Shown here: positions 52,098-60,974 of the stretch, piece by piece
Layout of the letters: the number at the start of each line of letters is the position of its first letter
How positions within the stretch are numbered: the first letter of the stretch is position 1
From: Ravibacter sp964562455
Lineage (GTDB): Bacteria > Bacteroidota > Bacteroidia > Cytophagales > Spirosomataceae
Reading direction: 5' to 3'
Assembly: GCA_964562455.1 (NCBI GenBank)
Contig: CAZLTN010000019.1
Location: forward strand, 1 to 64,000
Length of the DNA: 64,000 bases
Notes under the pieces: generated by a model
The model's database searches: none
The model's input: the letters and a program-made list of their open reading frames with translations, nothing else
What the model was told of the DNA's origin: nothing
Position numbers and translations under genes: made by a program

Positions 52098-52964
52098 TTA
52101 TTTAGGCTCGACGTGTACCAGTACGTTACCGATATTCGGAATCTCTTCTTTCAACGTGTCTGCAAGCTGATGGGCCAGGTAGTGGCCTTCCGATACCGTG
52201 ATCCGGCCATCGACAATCGCATGCAGATCTACGTAATAAAACATACCAGATTTTCGCACGTAGCATTTTTCGGTGCCTAAAACACCCTTCACCGTTATCG
52301 AAACACGCCTGATTTCGGCTACCAGGTCGTCGTAAACCTGCTCGTCCATCAGTTCGCCCAGCGCCGGACGGAAAATAGTATAGCAATTGTAAAGAATAAC
52401 ACCGGAGGCCAGCAAGGCAGCCCAGTCGTCGGCAGATTCATACCCTTCCCCCAGCCATATCGCGATTGAAATCCCGGCAAAGGCCGCCAGGGAAGTAATG
52501 GCATCGCTCCGGTGGTGCCAGGCGTCGGCTTTCAAAGAAGAGCTGTGGGTTTCCTTACTTTTCCGCATTACCAACTGGTAGGAAATCTCCTTCCAGGCGA
52601 TAATAACGCCGAGCACCCACAACGTCCAGGCAGACGGCTGTTCATGAGGGGTATTGATATTTTTGATGCTTTCGCTCGCGATAATCGCCGCTGAAATGAC
52701 CAGGAAAGCCACCACAACGAAAGTAACGAGCGGTTCGATCCTCCCGTGCCCGTAAGGATGATTATCATCGGCATCACGATGGGCATATTTCAAGCCGAGA
52801 AGCACCAGTAGAGACGAAAATACATCGGAAGTAGATTCTATCGCATCGGCTACGAGAGCAAAAGAGTTACCCAAAACGCCCGCAAGGCCCTTCACCAGCG
52901 CTAATCCGAGATTGCCGGCAATGCTGAAATAAACGGCCTTTAAAGCGGTCGCTTTCTGAGACAT
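52098..52964 (-). CDS. Cation diffusion facilitator transporter
   Basis: Inner-membrane divalent metal efflux protein of 288 residues (zinc, iron, cobalt or manganese). The first metal site is suggested by DAIESTSDVFSS, the second by KADAWHHRSDAITS with the HxxxD pattern. HPYGHGRIEPL is the signature after helix 3, and the C-terminal cytoplasmic ferredoxin-like domain ends with VHVEPK. It lies between purL and truA with short spacers (27 and 22 bases), so these genes are probably co-transcribed. The metal cannot be assigned from the sequence. Confidence 0.93.
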   Translation of the reverse strand: MSQKATALKAVYFSIAGNLGLALVKGLAGVLGNSFALVADAIESTSDVFSSLLVLLGLKYAHRDADDNHPYGHGRIEPLVTFVVVAFLVISAAIIASESIKNINTPHEQPSAWTLWVLGVIIAWKEISYQLVMRKSKETHSSSLKADAWHHRSDAITSLAAFAGISIAIWLGEGYESADDWAALLASGVILYNCYTIFRPALGELMDEQVYDDLVAEIRRVSITVKGVLGTEKCYVRKSGMFYYVDLHAIVDGRITVSEGHYLAHQLADTLKEEIPNIGNVLVHVEPK

Positions 52965-52991
52965 AATATTCCTGGCCTGGTTTCTAAACGT

Positions 52992-55900
52992 TTATTGATC
53001 CATCCATTTCCGGGCATTTACGAAAGCCTCCATCCACGGCGAAACTTCGTCGTTCCTGCCTTCAGGATAGTGCGCCCAATGCCACTGGAACAGCGATCGT
53101 TCAATGTGCGGCATGATGACCACGTGCCTTCCGGTCTCGTCACCCAGGACGGCCGTGTTGTAGTCCGAACCGTTAGGGCTCGCCGGATAAGCATCGTAGC
53201 CGTATTTTCCTACAATCTTATACCGGTCTTCGGCATAAGGCAGGTAGAACTTGCCTTCCCCGTGCGATACCCATACACCAAGCACAGCCCCCGCCAGGCT
53301 GGAGAACATCACCGTATCATTTTCCTGCAGCGCGATCGAAGTAAATACGCTTTCGTGCTTATGACTGTCATTGTGAAGCATTTTTGGATGCTGTTCATGC
53401 TCCGGATAAACCAGGCCGAGCTCCACAAACAACTGGCATCCGTTGCAGATCCCTATCGACAGGGTATCAGGTCTTTTGAAGAAATTCTCCAGCGCCGTAC
53501 GCGCCTTTTCATTGTATTTGAAAGCTCCTGCCCAACCTTTGGCAGAGCCTAGCACATCAGAGTTTGAGAAACCGCCTACAGCCCCGATAAAACGCACATC
53601 CTCAAGGTTTTCTCTCCCGGAGACCAGGTCGGTCATATGAATATCCTTCACATCGAAGCCCGCCAGGTATAAGGCATTGGCAAGCTCTCTTTCCGAGTTG
53701 CTGCCCTTCTCGCGGATAATAGCTGCTTTCGGTCTCTGGTTGTCCGGAAATACAGGCTTTTTACCGGTAAACCCTTCCGGGAAGTTATATCTCAGCGGCT
53801 GTAGCTTGTAGTTCTCATAGCGCGCCTTTGCATTTTTCTCACCGCTCTGACGAATATCGAGCAGGTAAGAAGTTTTGTACCAGATATCACGCAAGTGAGC
53901 TACATCCAGTTGCAGGGTTTTGTCGTTAAGTGCAACGACAAGTTCCGGGGTTGGCAACGGCTTTCCTATCTTATGGAAGGCAATGCCGCGTTGGGAAAGC
54001 ACAGCTTCCGCTTCCCCGTGCGCCTGGATCACCACCCCGGTATTCTCGGCGAATAAAACCCTTACAAGGTCGGTTTCCCCCAAGGCGCTCAGATCGATCC
54101 GGGCACCCAGTTCCACATCGGCAAATGTCATTTCCAGCAGTGTCGTAATGAGCCCGCCACTTCCGATATCATGACCGGCTTCAATCAGCCCGAGGCCAAT
54201 CAGCTCCTGCAGGGTATTGAAAATGAGCTTGAACTGCTCCGCATTTTTCACGTCCGGCACCTCCGATCCGACGGCGTTCAGGACCTGCGCCAGCGACGAC
54301 CCGCCCAGCTTCAGCCTGTCGCCCGAGAGGTCGATGTAATAGATGGAACCGCCTTCCTTCTTCAATACCGGCTCTACCACCTTGCGTATATCGGTGCAAT
54401 GCCCCGCAGCCGATATGATCACAGTTCCGGGGGCTATTACCTCGGCATCCTTATATTTCTGCTTCATCGAGAGGGAATCCTTGCCTGTAGGAATGTTGAT
54501 TCCCAGCGCTATAGCAAAATCCGAGCACGCTTCTACCGCGTTGTAAAGCCTGGCATCTTCGCCGGGGTTCCTGCAGGGCCACATCCAGTTGGCCGAAAGC
54601 GATACACTCTTCAGACCGTCATTTAAAGGCGCCCAAACGATATTACTCAACGCCTCGGCTATCGCATTGCGGCTGCCGGCAGCTTCGTCGATCAATGCGG
54701 TCAGCGGCGAATGTCCTACCGAAGTGGCGATGCCATCTTTCCCTTTGTAGTCAAGGGCCATTACTCCGCAATTGTTTAGCGGTAACTGCAAAGGACCTGC
54801 GCACTGCTGCTTGGCTACCCTTCCTCCCACACACCGGTCCACCTTGTTGGTCAGCCAGTCTTTGCAGGCCACAGCCTCCAGTTGAAGCACCTGCTCCAGG
54901 TACATCTCCGCAAGGTCTTCGTCGTATTCCAGCGGACGATAACCGGCTTCTGCCGTCTGGTCATCCATGATGGTTTTGGGCGAACTGCCAAACATATCCG
55001 CTAAAGCAAAATCCATAGGCTTCGCTCCGGTTGTACCCGACTCTATGGTAAAGCGATGATCGCCGGTCACCTCGCCGACGACAAACATCGGCGCCCGTTC
55101 ACGTTCGGCCAGCTCTTTCAGCGTGTCGATGTGCTCCTTACCAATGACCAGTCCCATTCTTTCCTGCGACTCGTTTCCGATAATTTCTTTCGCCGAAAGC
55201 GTCGGGTCTCCTACCGGCAGTTTGTCCAGGTCTATGTGCCCGCCTGTGCTTTCAACCAGTTCCGAAAGGCAATTCAAATGTCCGCCCGCACCGTGGTCAT
55301 GGATGGATACGATCGGGTTCTCATCACTTTCCACCAGTCCACGTATGGCATTGGCTACCCTTTTCTGCATTTCCGGGTTCGAACGCTGGATGGCGTTGAG
55401 CTCTATTCCCGAGCCGAAAGCCCCGGTATTGGCCGACGATACGGCCGCACCGCCCATCCCGATACGATAGTTGTCCCCACCCAGTATGACCACCTGGTCG
55501 CCCGGGCGCGGCTCTTTCTTTACCGACTGCTCCAGCTTGCCGTAACCGATACCTCCCGCCTGCATGATCACCTTATCATATCCGAGCTTACGGCCGTTTT
55601 CCTCGTGCTCGAAAGTCAGCACCGACCCCGTAATGAGCGGCTGACCGAACTTATTCCCGAAATCGGTAGCGCCGTTAGAAGCCTTGATCAGAATATCGAC
55701 CGGGGTCTGATACAGCCAGGGGCGTTCTTCCATACCGTTTTCCCAATTCCTGCCCGCTTCCAAACGCGAATAGGCCGTCATATAAATGGCTGTACCTGCC
55801 AGAGGCAGAGATCCCTGTCCACCGGCAAGCCTGTCCCTGATCTCACCTCCCGAACCCGTAGCTGCGCCGTTGAACGGCTCGACGGTGGTAGGGAAATTAT

Positions 55901-56645
55901 GGGTTTCGGCTTTCAGGGAAATGACTGAGTCAAATTCCTTAAGCTTATAATAATCGGCTACATCGGCCCTTCCGGGGGCAAATTGCTCGATACGGGGCCC
56001 TTTCAAAAAGGCTACGTTGTCTTTATAAGCCGATACGATGTCATTGGGATTGGCCTGGGAAGTCTTCTTGATAAGCCTGAAAAGGGAACTTTGTTTCTCC
56101 TCTCCGTCTATCACGAAAGTACCGTTGAAAATCTTATGACGGCAGTGCTCCGAATTGACCTGCGAGAATCCGAACACCTCCGAGTCCGTCAGTCTGCGGC
56201 CAAGTTTTTCGGCCAGGTTATTGAGATACTCTACCTCCTCTTCGCTCAATGCCAGACCTTCTGTTTGATTATAGGCTGCAATGTCATCGATTTCCAGAAT
56301 GGGCGAAGGTTCGATATTGATCGTAAATATATTCTGATTCAGCCCGTTATACTTCTGGAACAGCATCGGATCGAAGTCTTCAAATCCTTCCTCCACCCTG
56401 ACAAACTTCTCGATACGGAGAATATACCCGATCGCCATGTTTCGGGTAATATCGACTGCATTCGTGCTCCAGGGCGTGATCATAGTTGCCCGCGGACCTA
56501 CAAAAAAATCATTAAGCTCTTTCGAATCGATCAAAGATGCCTCACCAAAAAGCCAGTTGAGCTTTTCGATGTCTGCGGCTGATAAAATCTGATCGGATTG
56601 TACTGCAAAAACTGAAGCGGAATTATTTCCAAAAAAATAGATCAT
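52992..56645 (-). CDS. purL: Phosphoribosylformylglycinamidine synthase
   Basis: Large single-chain PurL of 1217 residues, the fourth step of purine synthesis: FGAR, glutamine and ATP to FGAM. The start at 56645 is preferred; an upstream in-frame start would place the -7 element inside the gene. The N-terminal and linker domains are followed by FGAM synthetase modules (SEHCRHKIFNG, ETHNFPTTVEPFNGAATGSGG, ISIHDHGAGG-like VSIHDHGAGGHLN) and a C-terminal class I glutamine amidotransferase with Cys1067 in GICNGCQ and a His-containing MPHIERSL and WHWAHYPEG end. First gene of the purL, cation transporter, truA run. Confidence 0.96.
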   Translation of the reverse strand: MIYFFGNNSASVFAVQSDQILSAADIEKLNWLFGEASLIDSKELNDFFVGPRATMITPWSTNAVDITRNMAIGYILRIEKFVRVEEGFEDFDPMLFQKYNGLNQNIFTINIEPSPILEIDDIAAYNQTEGLALSEEEVEYLNNLAEKLGRRLTDSEVFGFSQVNSEHCRHKIFNGTFVIDGEEKQSSLFRLIKKTSQANPNDIVSAYKDNVAFLKGPRIEQFAPGRADVADYYKLKEFDSVISLKAETHNFPTTVEPFNGAATGSGGEIRDRLAGGQGSLPLAGTAIYMTAYSRLEAGRNWENGMEERPWLYQTPVDILIKASNGATDFGNKFGQPLITGSVLTFEHEENGRKLGYDKVIMQAGGIGYGKLEQSVKKEPRPGDQVVILGGDNYRIGMGGAAVSSANTGAFGSGIELNAIQRSNPEMQKRVANAIRGLVESDENPIVSIHDHGAGGHLNCLSELVESTGGHIDLDKLPVGDPTLSAKEIIGNESQERMGLVIGKEHIDTLKELAERERAPMFVVGEVTGDHRFTIESGTTGAKPMDFALADMFGSSPKTIMDDQTAEAGYRPLEYDEDLAEMYLEQVLQLEAVACKDWLTNKVDRCVGGRVAKQQCAGPLQLPLNNCGVMALDYKGKDGIATSVGHSPLTALIDEAAGSRNAIAEALSNIVWAPLNDGLKSVSLSANWMWPCRNPGEDARLYNAVEACSDFAIALGINIPTGKDSLSMKQKYKDAEVIAPGTVIISAAGHCTDIRKVVEPVLKKEGGSIYYIDLSGDRLKLGGSSLAQVLNAVGSEVPDVKNAEQFKLIFNTLQELIGLGLIEAGHDIGSGGLITTLLEMTFADVELGARIDLSALGETDLVRVLFAENTGVVIQAHGEAEAVLSQRGIAFHKIGKPLPTPELVVALNDKTLQLDVAHLRDIWYKTSYLLDIRQSGEKNAKARYENYKLQPLRYNFPEGFTGKKPVFPDNQRPKAAIIREKGSNSERELANALYLAGFDVKDIHMTDLVSGRENLEDVRFIGAVGGFSNSDVLGSAKGWAGAFKYNEKARTALENFFKRPDTLSIGICNGCQLFVELGLVYPEHEQHPKMLHNDSHKHESVFTSIALQENDTVMFSSLAGAVLGVWVSHGEGKFYLPYAEDRYKIVGKYGYDAYPASPNGSDYNTAVLGDETGRHVVIMPHIERSLFQWHWAHYPEGRNDEVSPWMEAFVNARKWMDQ

Positions 56646-56665
56646 GGTAGCTATAAATGGTACTG

Positions 56666-56673
56666 CAAATATA
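56666..56673 (-). promoter_or_regulatory. -7 element of purL
   Basis: Read on the minus strand this is TATATTTG, an exact TAnnTTTG match 20 bases before the purL ATG at 56645. It is preceded by the palindrome CCTTAAAAGG. Confidence 0.5.
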
Positions 56674-56816
56674 CAACCTTTTAAGGACACCCTCGAATGA
56701 AATACATTCGTGCGGCACTGTTCGTTCTAAATGTCCCGATTATCTGAAGGGCTGTTATGATATTGGTCTTTTATCCGGAATTCACGTTATCTTAGCTATC
56801 ATCACGCTTTCTACCC

Positions 56817-57638
56817 ATGGATTACCAGACCTTTCAGCCTCACCCCGATTTAAAATCACTTGTAAAGTGCTACTGGACTTTAGAGGTCCCTCCATCCGAC
56901 AATCCTCAGCGACAGCGGATTATCCCTGACGGCTGCATCGAGCTGGCCTTTATTCTCGGCGACGACATCAGGCGGTATACTTCCGGGGAAGAATTCATCC
57001 TCCAGCCCCGTGCTATGGTGCTCGGGCAAACCATCGATCCGTTCTATATAGAGCCGACAGGATACGTCAACACCTTCGCTATACGATTTTATCCGTACGG
57101 CTTTACAAATTTTGTTGCCATACCGCTCAGGGACCTGGTCAATAAAGAAACACCGCTGGAAACACTATTCGGGGAGCAATCTGCAAAGGAGCTGGAGCAA
57201 AAGATCATCCTGGCGAAAACTACCTCTGAACGGATAGCGATCGCCGAAGAATTTCTCCTGGAAAAGCTCATAAGCGAAGTAACTATAGACAGCATTGTAA
57301 AATCGACCGTCGATATGCTTTTATCTACCAGTGGTAGTTATTCTATCAATGTTATACTTAAAGAAGATCTGCCCAAAAGGAGAAAGCTGGAAAGGCAATT
57401 CGTAAAACAGATAGGCATCAGTCCCAAGCAGTTAGGCAAAGTGATCAGGCTGCAGACCGCCCTGAAACTGCTGCTCAATCAGAAGACAGAAAGCCTTACC
57501 GAGATCGCATACGAAAGCGAGTACTATGATCAGGCCCATTTTATCAGGGATTTCCGGGAGTTTACCGGTACTACTCCCGGCGCTTTTCCCGATGATGATA
57601 AAATGGCGCTTTCCTCTATTTTCTACAAACACGACTGA
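56817..57638 (+). CDS. AraC-family transcriptional regulator
   Basis: DNA-binding regulator of 273 residues. The N-terminal part (about 1-150) matches the DUF6597-type sensor domain seen in many Bacteroidota AraC proteins (KCYWTLEVPPSDNPQRQRI, PDGCIELAFILGDD). The C-terminal AraC helix-turn-helix spans about 165-262 (RQFVKQIGISPKQLGKVIRLQ and EIAYESEYYDQAHFIRDFRE, with FTGTTPGAF at the end). It lies 79 bases before a VOC-family gene on the same strand. Its target and effector are unknown; control of the adjacent VOC gene is a reasonable guess. Confidence 0.92.
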   Translation: MDYQTFQPHPDLKSLVKCYWTLEVPPSDNPQRQRIIPDGCIELAFILGDDIRRYTSGEEFILQPRAMVLGQTIDPFYIEPTGYVNTFAIRFYPYGFTNFVAIPLRDLVNKETPLETLFGEQSAKELEQKIILAKTTSERIAIAEEFLLEKLISEVTIDSIVKSTVDMLLSTSGSYSINVILKEDLPKRRKLERQFVKQIGISPKQLGKVIRLQTALKLLLNQKTESLTEIAYESEYYDQAHFIRDFREFTGTTPGAFPDDDKMALSSIFYKHD

Positions 57639-57716
57639 GCTGTCGCATTTATACAATTCCCGGTGGGATAAGTGTGGTAGCTTTGAGCTTAATTGTCTGA
57701 ATAACCATTTATCCTA

Positions 57717-58085
57717 ATGAAAAATATAGTTTCAATAGTTGAAATCCCCACCAGCGATTTTTCCAGGGCAATCGCATTCTACGAAGCAATTTTGGAGATC
57801 AGCATCGAAAAAGTCGAAATGGACGGGATACAGATGGGGTTAGTCCCTAACGACGGTGAAGGGGTTTTTGTCCATCTCATTCACGGAAGTGATTACAAAC
57901 CTTCCGCCGACGGCGCAGTCGTCTACCTTAATACCGGCAACGACCTTCAGGCAGTGGCCGACAGAATAGAAGTAAACGGAGGGGAAATAATTATGCCTAA
58001 AACGGAAATCGGACCGGAAATGGGGTATTATGCCTTATTTATCGATAGCGAAGGAAATAAGCTTGGATTGCATTCTTTTGAATGA
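57717..58085 (+). CDS. VOC-family protein (glyoxalase-like)
   Basis: Small vicinal-oxygen-chelate protein of 122 residues. It opens with SIVEIPTSDFSRAIAFYEAIL, the typical first beta-alpha-beta unit, and ends with ALFIDSEGNKLGLHSF. Metal-ligand candidates are the Glu near residue 9 and others, but the substrate class (glyoxalase, antibiotic resistance or unknown) cannot be fixed. It follows the AraC gene and its last 58 bases overlap the end of the convergent KilA-N gene. Confidence 0.88.
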   Translation: MKNIVSIVEIPTSDFSRAIAFYEAILEISIEKVEMDGIQMGLVPNDGEGVFVHLIHGSDYKPSADGAVVYLNTGNDLQAVADRIEVNGGEIIMPKTEIGPEMGYYALFIDSEGNKLGLHSFE

Positions 58086-58780
58086 ATACTTTCCATATTA
58101 CTCAATACTACTAACTGTTCCAATGTCGCATAGTCTCTGATGTTTCCGTCTTTGCCAGGATTTTTGTCGCGCCATTCCTTAGCAGTAGCTCCAAAAAGAG
58201 CGACGTTTAGCAAGTCTGCTTCATTGGCGTAGACCAGACTCGCCTGGTATCTGGTAATCTCCTGTGGTATCAGGGTTTCTTTAATAGCGTCTGTGTGTAT
58301 ATGGTAGTTTACTTTGGCTAATGTACGTTGAAGGTTCCATTCTAATTTCAGCCGATCGTTTTCATCCTCTTTGAGGCGTTGATATTCTTTCACTAAAAGC
58401 AGCTGAAACCTTGGGCTTATCCACATTCCAAAATGGAATGCAATATCCTTGTGAGCATAAGTTCCGCCATACCTGCCCGCTTTGGCAGTAATGCCAATTG
58501 CATTTGTTTTTTCAATCCAGTTTTTAGCAGACAACACGAAGTTGTTGCTGCCGGCAGCATTTTTAATTATACCGAATTCGGTATAATTAAAATCAGGGTT
58601 ATACAAAGCTTCCCATTCTCCAATATATTCTATGGTACTTTTCAGGGTAAGCCATTTTATAATAATGGCTTCCTGTAGCTGGCTTTTTGCTATATCAGTA
58701 AGTGAAATGTAGTCATTTTCCTTTCGGGAGATAATGGTTATTTCGTTTCCCCCGACTTCAAGTTTTTTATTTTTTAGCAT
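58028..58780 (-). CDS. KilA-N domain-containing protein, C-terminus truncated
   Basis: Protein of 250 residues with an N-terminal KilA-N DNA-binding domain (ISLTDIAKSQLQEAIIIKW, NYTEFGIIKNAAG, NWIEKTNAIGITAKAGRYGG and YAHKDIAFHFGMWIS), a family shared by phages and bacterial chromosomes. The conserved middle continues with YQRLKEDENDRLKLEWNLQ and DYATLEQLVVLSNMES. After that point the sequence loses family character and reads as the antisense of the VOC gene end (58028-58085), so the gene seems cut short by a junction near 58085. It is more AT-rich than its neighbours, a sign of transfer. Its function is unknown. It contains a 32-bp palindrome. Confidence 0.88.
   Translation of the reverse strand: MLKNKKLEVGGNEITIISRKENDYISLTDIAKSQLQEAIIIKWLTLKSTIEYIGEWEALYNPDFNYTEFGIIKNAAGSNNFVLSAKNWIEKTNAIGITAKAGRYGGTYAHKDIAFHFGMWISPRFQLLLVKEYQRLKEDENDRLKLEWNLQRTLAKVNYHIHTDAIKETLIPQEITRYQASLVYANEADLLNVALFGATAKEWRDKNPGKDGNIRDYATLEQLVVLSNMESIHSKECNPSLFPSLSINKA
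58561..58592. repeat. Perfect 32-bp palindrome in KilA-N gene
   Basis: The 32 bases read the same on both strands, centred on GAATTC, and encode NYTEFGIIK within the KilA-N domain. It could be an operator, a cruciform-forming site or a chance consequence of coding. Confidence 0.85.
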
Positions 58781-58836
58781 GTCTAAATAATTTTAAATAG
58801 ATAATAATATGTACCATATTTCTTAAAAAGAAAGGT

Positions 58837-59859
58837 TTATTTCGTACAACGAGCCAGTTCTTCTACAAATTGTTCTATAACTGCCTCTTCCGTCGCCCAA
58901 CTCGTCACCAGCCTTATGGCCGCGCTATGGTTATCTGTTTTCTGCCAGATGTAAAAATCATAGTTTTCCCTGAGGCCGGCAATTATCTTCTCCGGGAGGA
59001 TGGGGAAAATCTGGTTGGTTTTGGAAGGTGTAAGAAAACCATAGCCTAACTGCGTGAACGCTGTCGCCAGCATAGCAGCCGCCCGGTTCATATGCGAGCC
59101 GATTTCAAAATAGAGGTCGCCGGTAAACAGCGTCGCAAACTGTATACCCAGCAGCCTGCCTTTTGCCAGCAACGCGCCGCGCATTTTCAGATTATAGCTG
59201 AAATAGTCCTGTAAAGCCGGGTTATTGATCACGATCGCTTCTCCCAGCAAGGCGCCGTTTTTGGTTCCCCCGATATAGAAAGCGTCGGTATACCTGCCAA
59301 GGTCGGCAAACGCGATATCGCCGGCATCCAGGCCCGAAGCCAGGCGTGCCCCGTCCATATAAAGATACAGGTCTTTTTTCCTGCAGTATTCCCGGAGCGC
59401 GATCAGTTCGTCTTTCATATAGTGAGTCCCCAGCTCGGTGGAATTGGAGATGTAAACCATGCGCGGCCTGCACATATGCACTTCTTCCACCTGCTGGAGA
59501 AAGTCCGCGATCAGCTCCGGCGACAGCTTCCCGTCGGGCGCGGAAATAGTCTCGATACGGTGCCCTGTGGCCTCGATAGCGCCGGTTTCATGGCGATCGA
59601 TATGCCCCGAAACGGCCGAAATAACCGATTCATGGGGCCTGAGGACGGAAGAGATTAACGCCAGGTTTGCCTGTGTACCACCCGACACCAGGTGAACGGC
59701 CGAATGCGGGCTTCCCAGCTTCGCACGGATCAGCTCACATGCTCTGACCGAGTATTCATCATCGCCGTACCCCTGCTGCTGAGATCTGTTATTTTTAAGG
59801 AGCGCATCAAGAATAAGAGGGTGCGCCCCCTCACTGTAGTCATTCTTAAAACTGTACAT
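58837..59859 (-). CDS. Threonine aldolase family protein
   Basis: PLP-dependent enzyme of 340 residues. The start at 59859 (MYSFKNDYSEGAHP) gives the usual family length. GYGDDEYSVRACE, SGGTQANL (60-66) and MDGARLASG (168-176) are family motifs, and Lys200 in GGTKNG should form the Schiff base. It would cleave threonine or allo-threonine to glycine and acetaldehyde, or act on a related beta-hydroxy amino acid. It sits 57 bases after the KilA-N start on the same strand; there is no obvious functional link. Confidence 0.92.
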   Translation of the reverse strand: MYSFKNDYSEGAHPLILDALLKNNRSQQQGYGDDEYSVRACELIRAKLGSPHSAVHLVSGGTQANLALISSVLRPHESVISAVSGHIDRHETGAIEATGHRIETISAPDGKLSPELIADFLQQVEEVHMCRPRMVYISNSTELGTHYMKDELIALREYCRKKDLYLYMDGARLASGLDAGDIAFADLGRYTDAFYIGGTKNGALLGEAIVINNPALQDYFSYNLKMRGALLAKGRLLGIQFATLFTGDLYFEIGSHMNRAAAMLATAFTQLGYGFLTPSKTNQIFPILPEKIIAGLRENYDFYIWQKTDNHSAAIRLVTSWATEEAVIEQFVEELARCTK

Positions 59860-60066
59860 AAAGCAGCGATCCTGGTCTATATTACCCGTTATGGACGGGG
59901 TGCCGAAGGTATCATTTTTTTCCAACCGCTACAACAGTATTTCTTGTCCTATGTAAAGTCGATTGATACAAAAAGCCTCTAAACTTGTAATAAGTAAAGC
60001 AGCACGGCGTGCGGCTTAATCCCGGAAGTAACAATCTAGTTAACAACTACTATATATTTCATTCCC

Positions 60067-60906
60067 ATGAGCAACAATCTATATCCCTGCATCTGGCTGG
60101 ATGGCAAAGGCAGGGAAGCTGCCGATTTCTATTGCAATGTTTTTGGCGGTGGAAAAATAACCGCCGACTCCCCGATGGTAGTCACATTTGAATTGAGCGG
60201 GCAAAAATTCATGGTCTTGAACGGAGGGCCGCGGTTTAAACCGACTGCTGCCACGTCTTTCTTTGTGGTATTGGAAGACGGTGCCGAAGTAGAAAAAGTA
60301 TGGAAGCTGCTCAGTGAAGGTGGTTTCGTATTCATGCCATTGGAAAAATACGACTGGAGCGATCTTTACGGATGGGTACAGGACAGGTTCGGGGTTTCCT
60401 GGCAAATCGCTCTGGGCAAACTGAGCGATGTGCATAACCAGAAATTTGTAACTACTTTTATGTACTGCGGCGAGCACCAGGGGAAAGCCGAGGCAGCCTT
60501 GAATTTTTATTCGTCGGTATTTCCGGGCTCATCTGTGGAAGGCATCCTGAAATACCCGGAAGACAGCGGTACTCCCGGCCAGGTAATGCACGCGCAATTC
60601 AGGTTGAACGGCGTCGTGTTCGGCGCTATGGATAGCGGCGTGCCGCAGCCGTTTACTTTTACCGAAGGCATGTCGAATGTGATAGAGTGCGACACTCAGG
60701 AGGAAATAGACCATTACTGGAATGCCTTTACCAGAGAAGGAAAGGAAAGCATGTGCGGCTGGTGCCAGGATCAGTTTGGCGTATGGTGGCAGGTGATACC
60801 CGCTATATTAAAAAACCTGATGAGCGATCCGGCCAGGGCAAGTAAGGTAACGGAGGCCTTCATGAAAATGAAAAAATTTGACATCAGGATGCTTGAAAAT
60901 GCGTGA
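60067..60906 (+). CDS. Two-domain PhnB-like VOC protein
   Basis: Protein of 279 residues with two tandem PhnB-like (VOC superfamily, 3-demethylubiquinone-9 methyltransferase-like) domains. Domain 1 (about 1-125) opens with NLYPCIWLDGKGREAADFY and carries WVQDRFGVSWQI; domain 2 (about 135-270) has TFMYCGEHQGKAEAALNFY and WCQDQFGVWWQV. The repeated DRFGVSWQ/DQFGVWWQ phrases show the duplication. Such proteins are usually annotated as VOC family with unknown substrate. It stands alone between the divergent threonine aldolase and the convergent sulfatase. Confidence 0.9.
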   Translation: MSNNLYPCIWLDGKGREAADFYCNVFGGGKITADSPMVVTFELSGQKFMVLNGGPRFKPTAATSFFVVLEDGAEVEKVWKLLSEGGFVFMPLEKYDWSDLYGWVQDRFGVSWQIALGKLSDVHNQKFVTTFMYCGEHQGKAEAALNFYSSVFPGSSVEGILKYPEDSGTPGQVMHAQFRLNGVVFGAMDSGVPQPFTFTEGMSNVIECDTQEEIDHYWNAFTREGKESMCGWCQDQFGVWWQVIPAILKNLMSDPARASKVTEAFMKMKKFDIRMLENA

Positions 60907-60974
60907 GGAAGATCACAAACTGGTGAATGGTGAATTACGGGTTGCTTACCAGTCAATGCCCGACCGTTTCAACC

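Noticed and set aside
55056..55928. 290-codon plus-strand open frame
   Set aside because: Antisense to purL and without recognisable domains.
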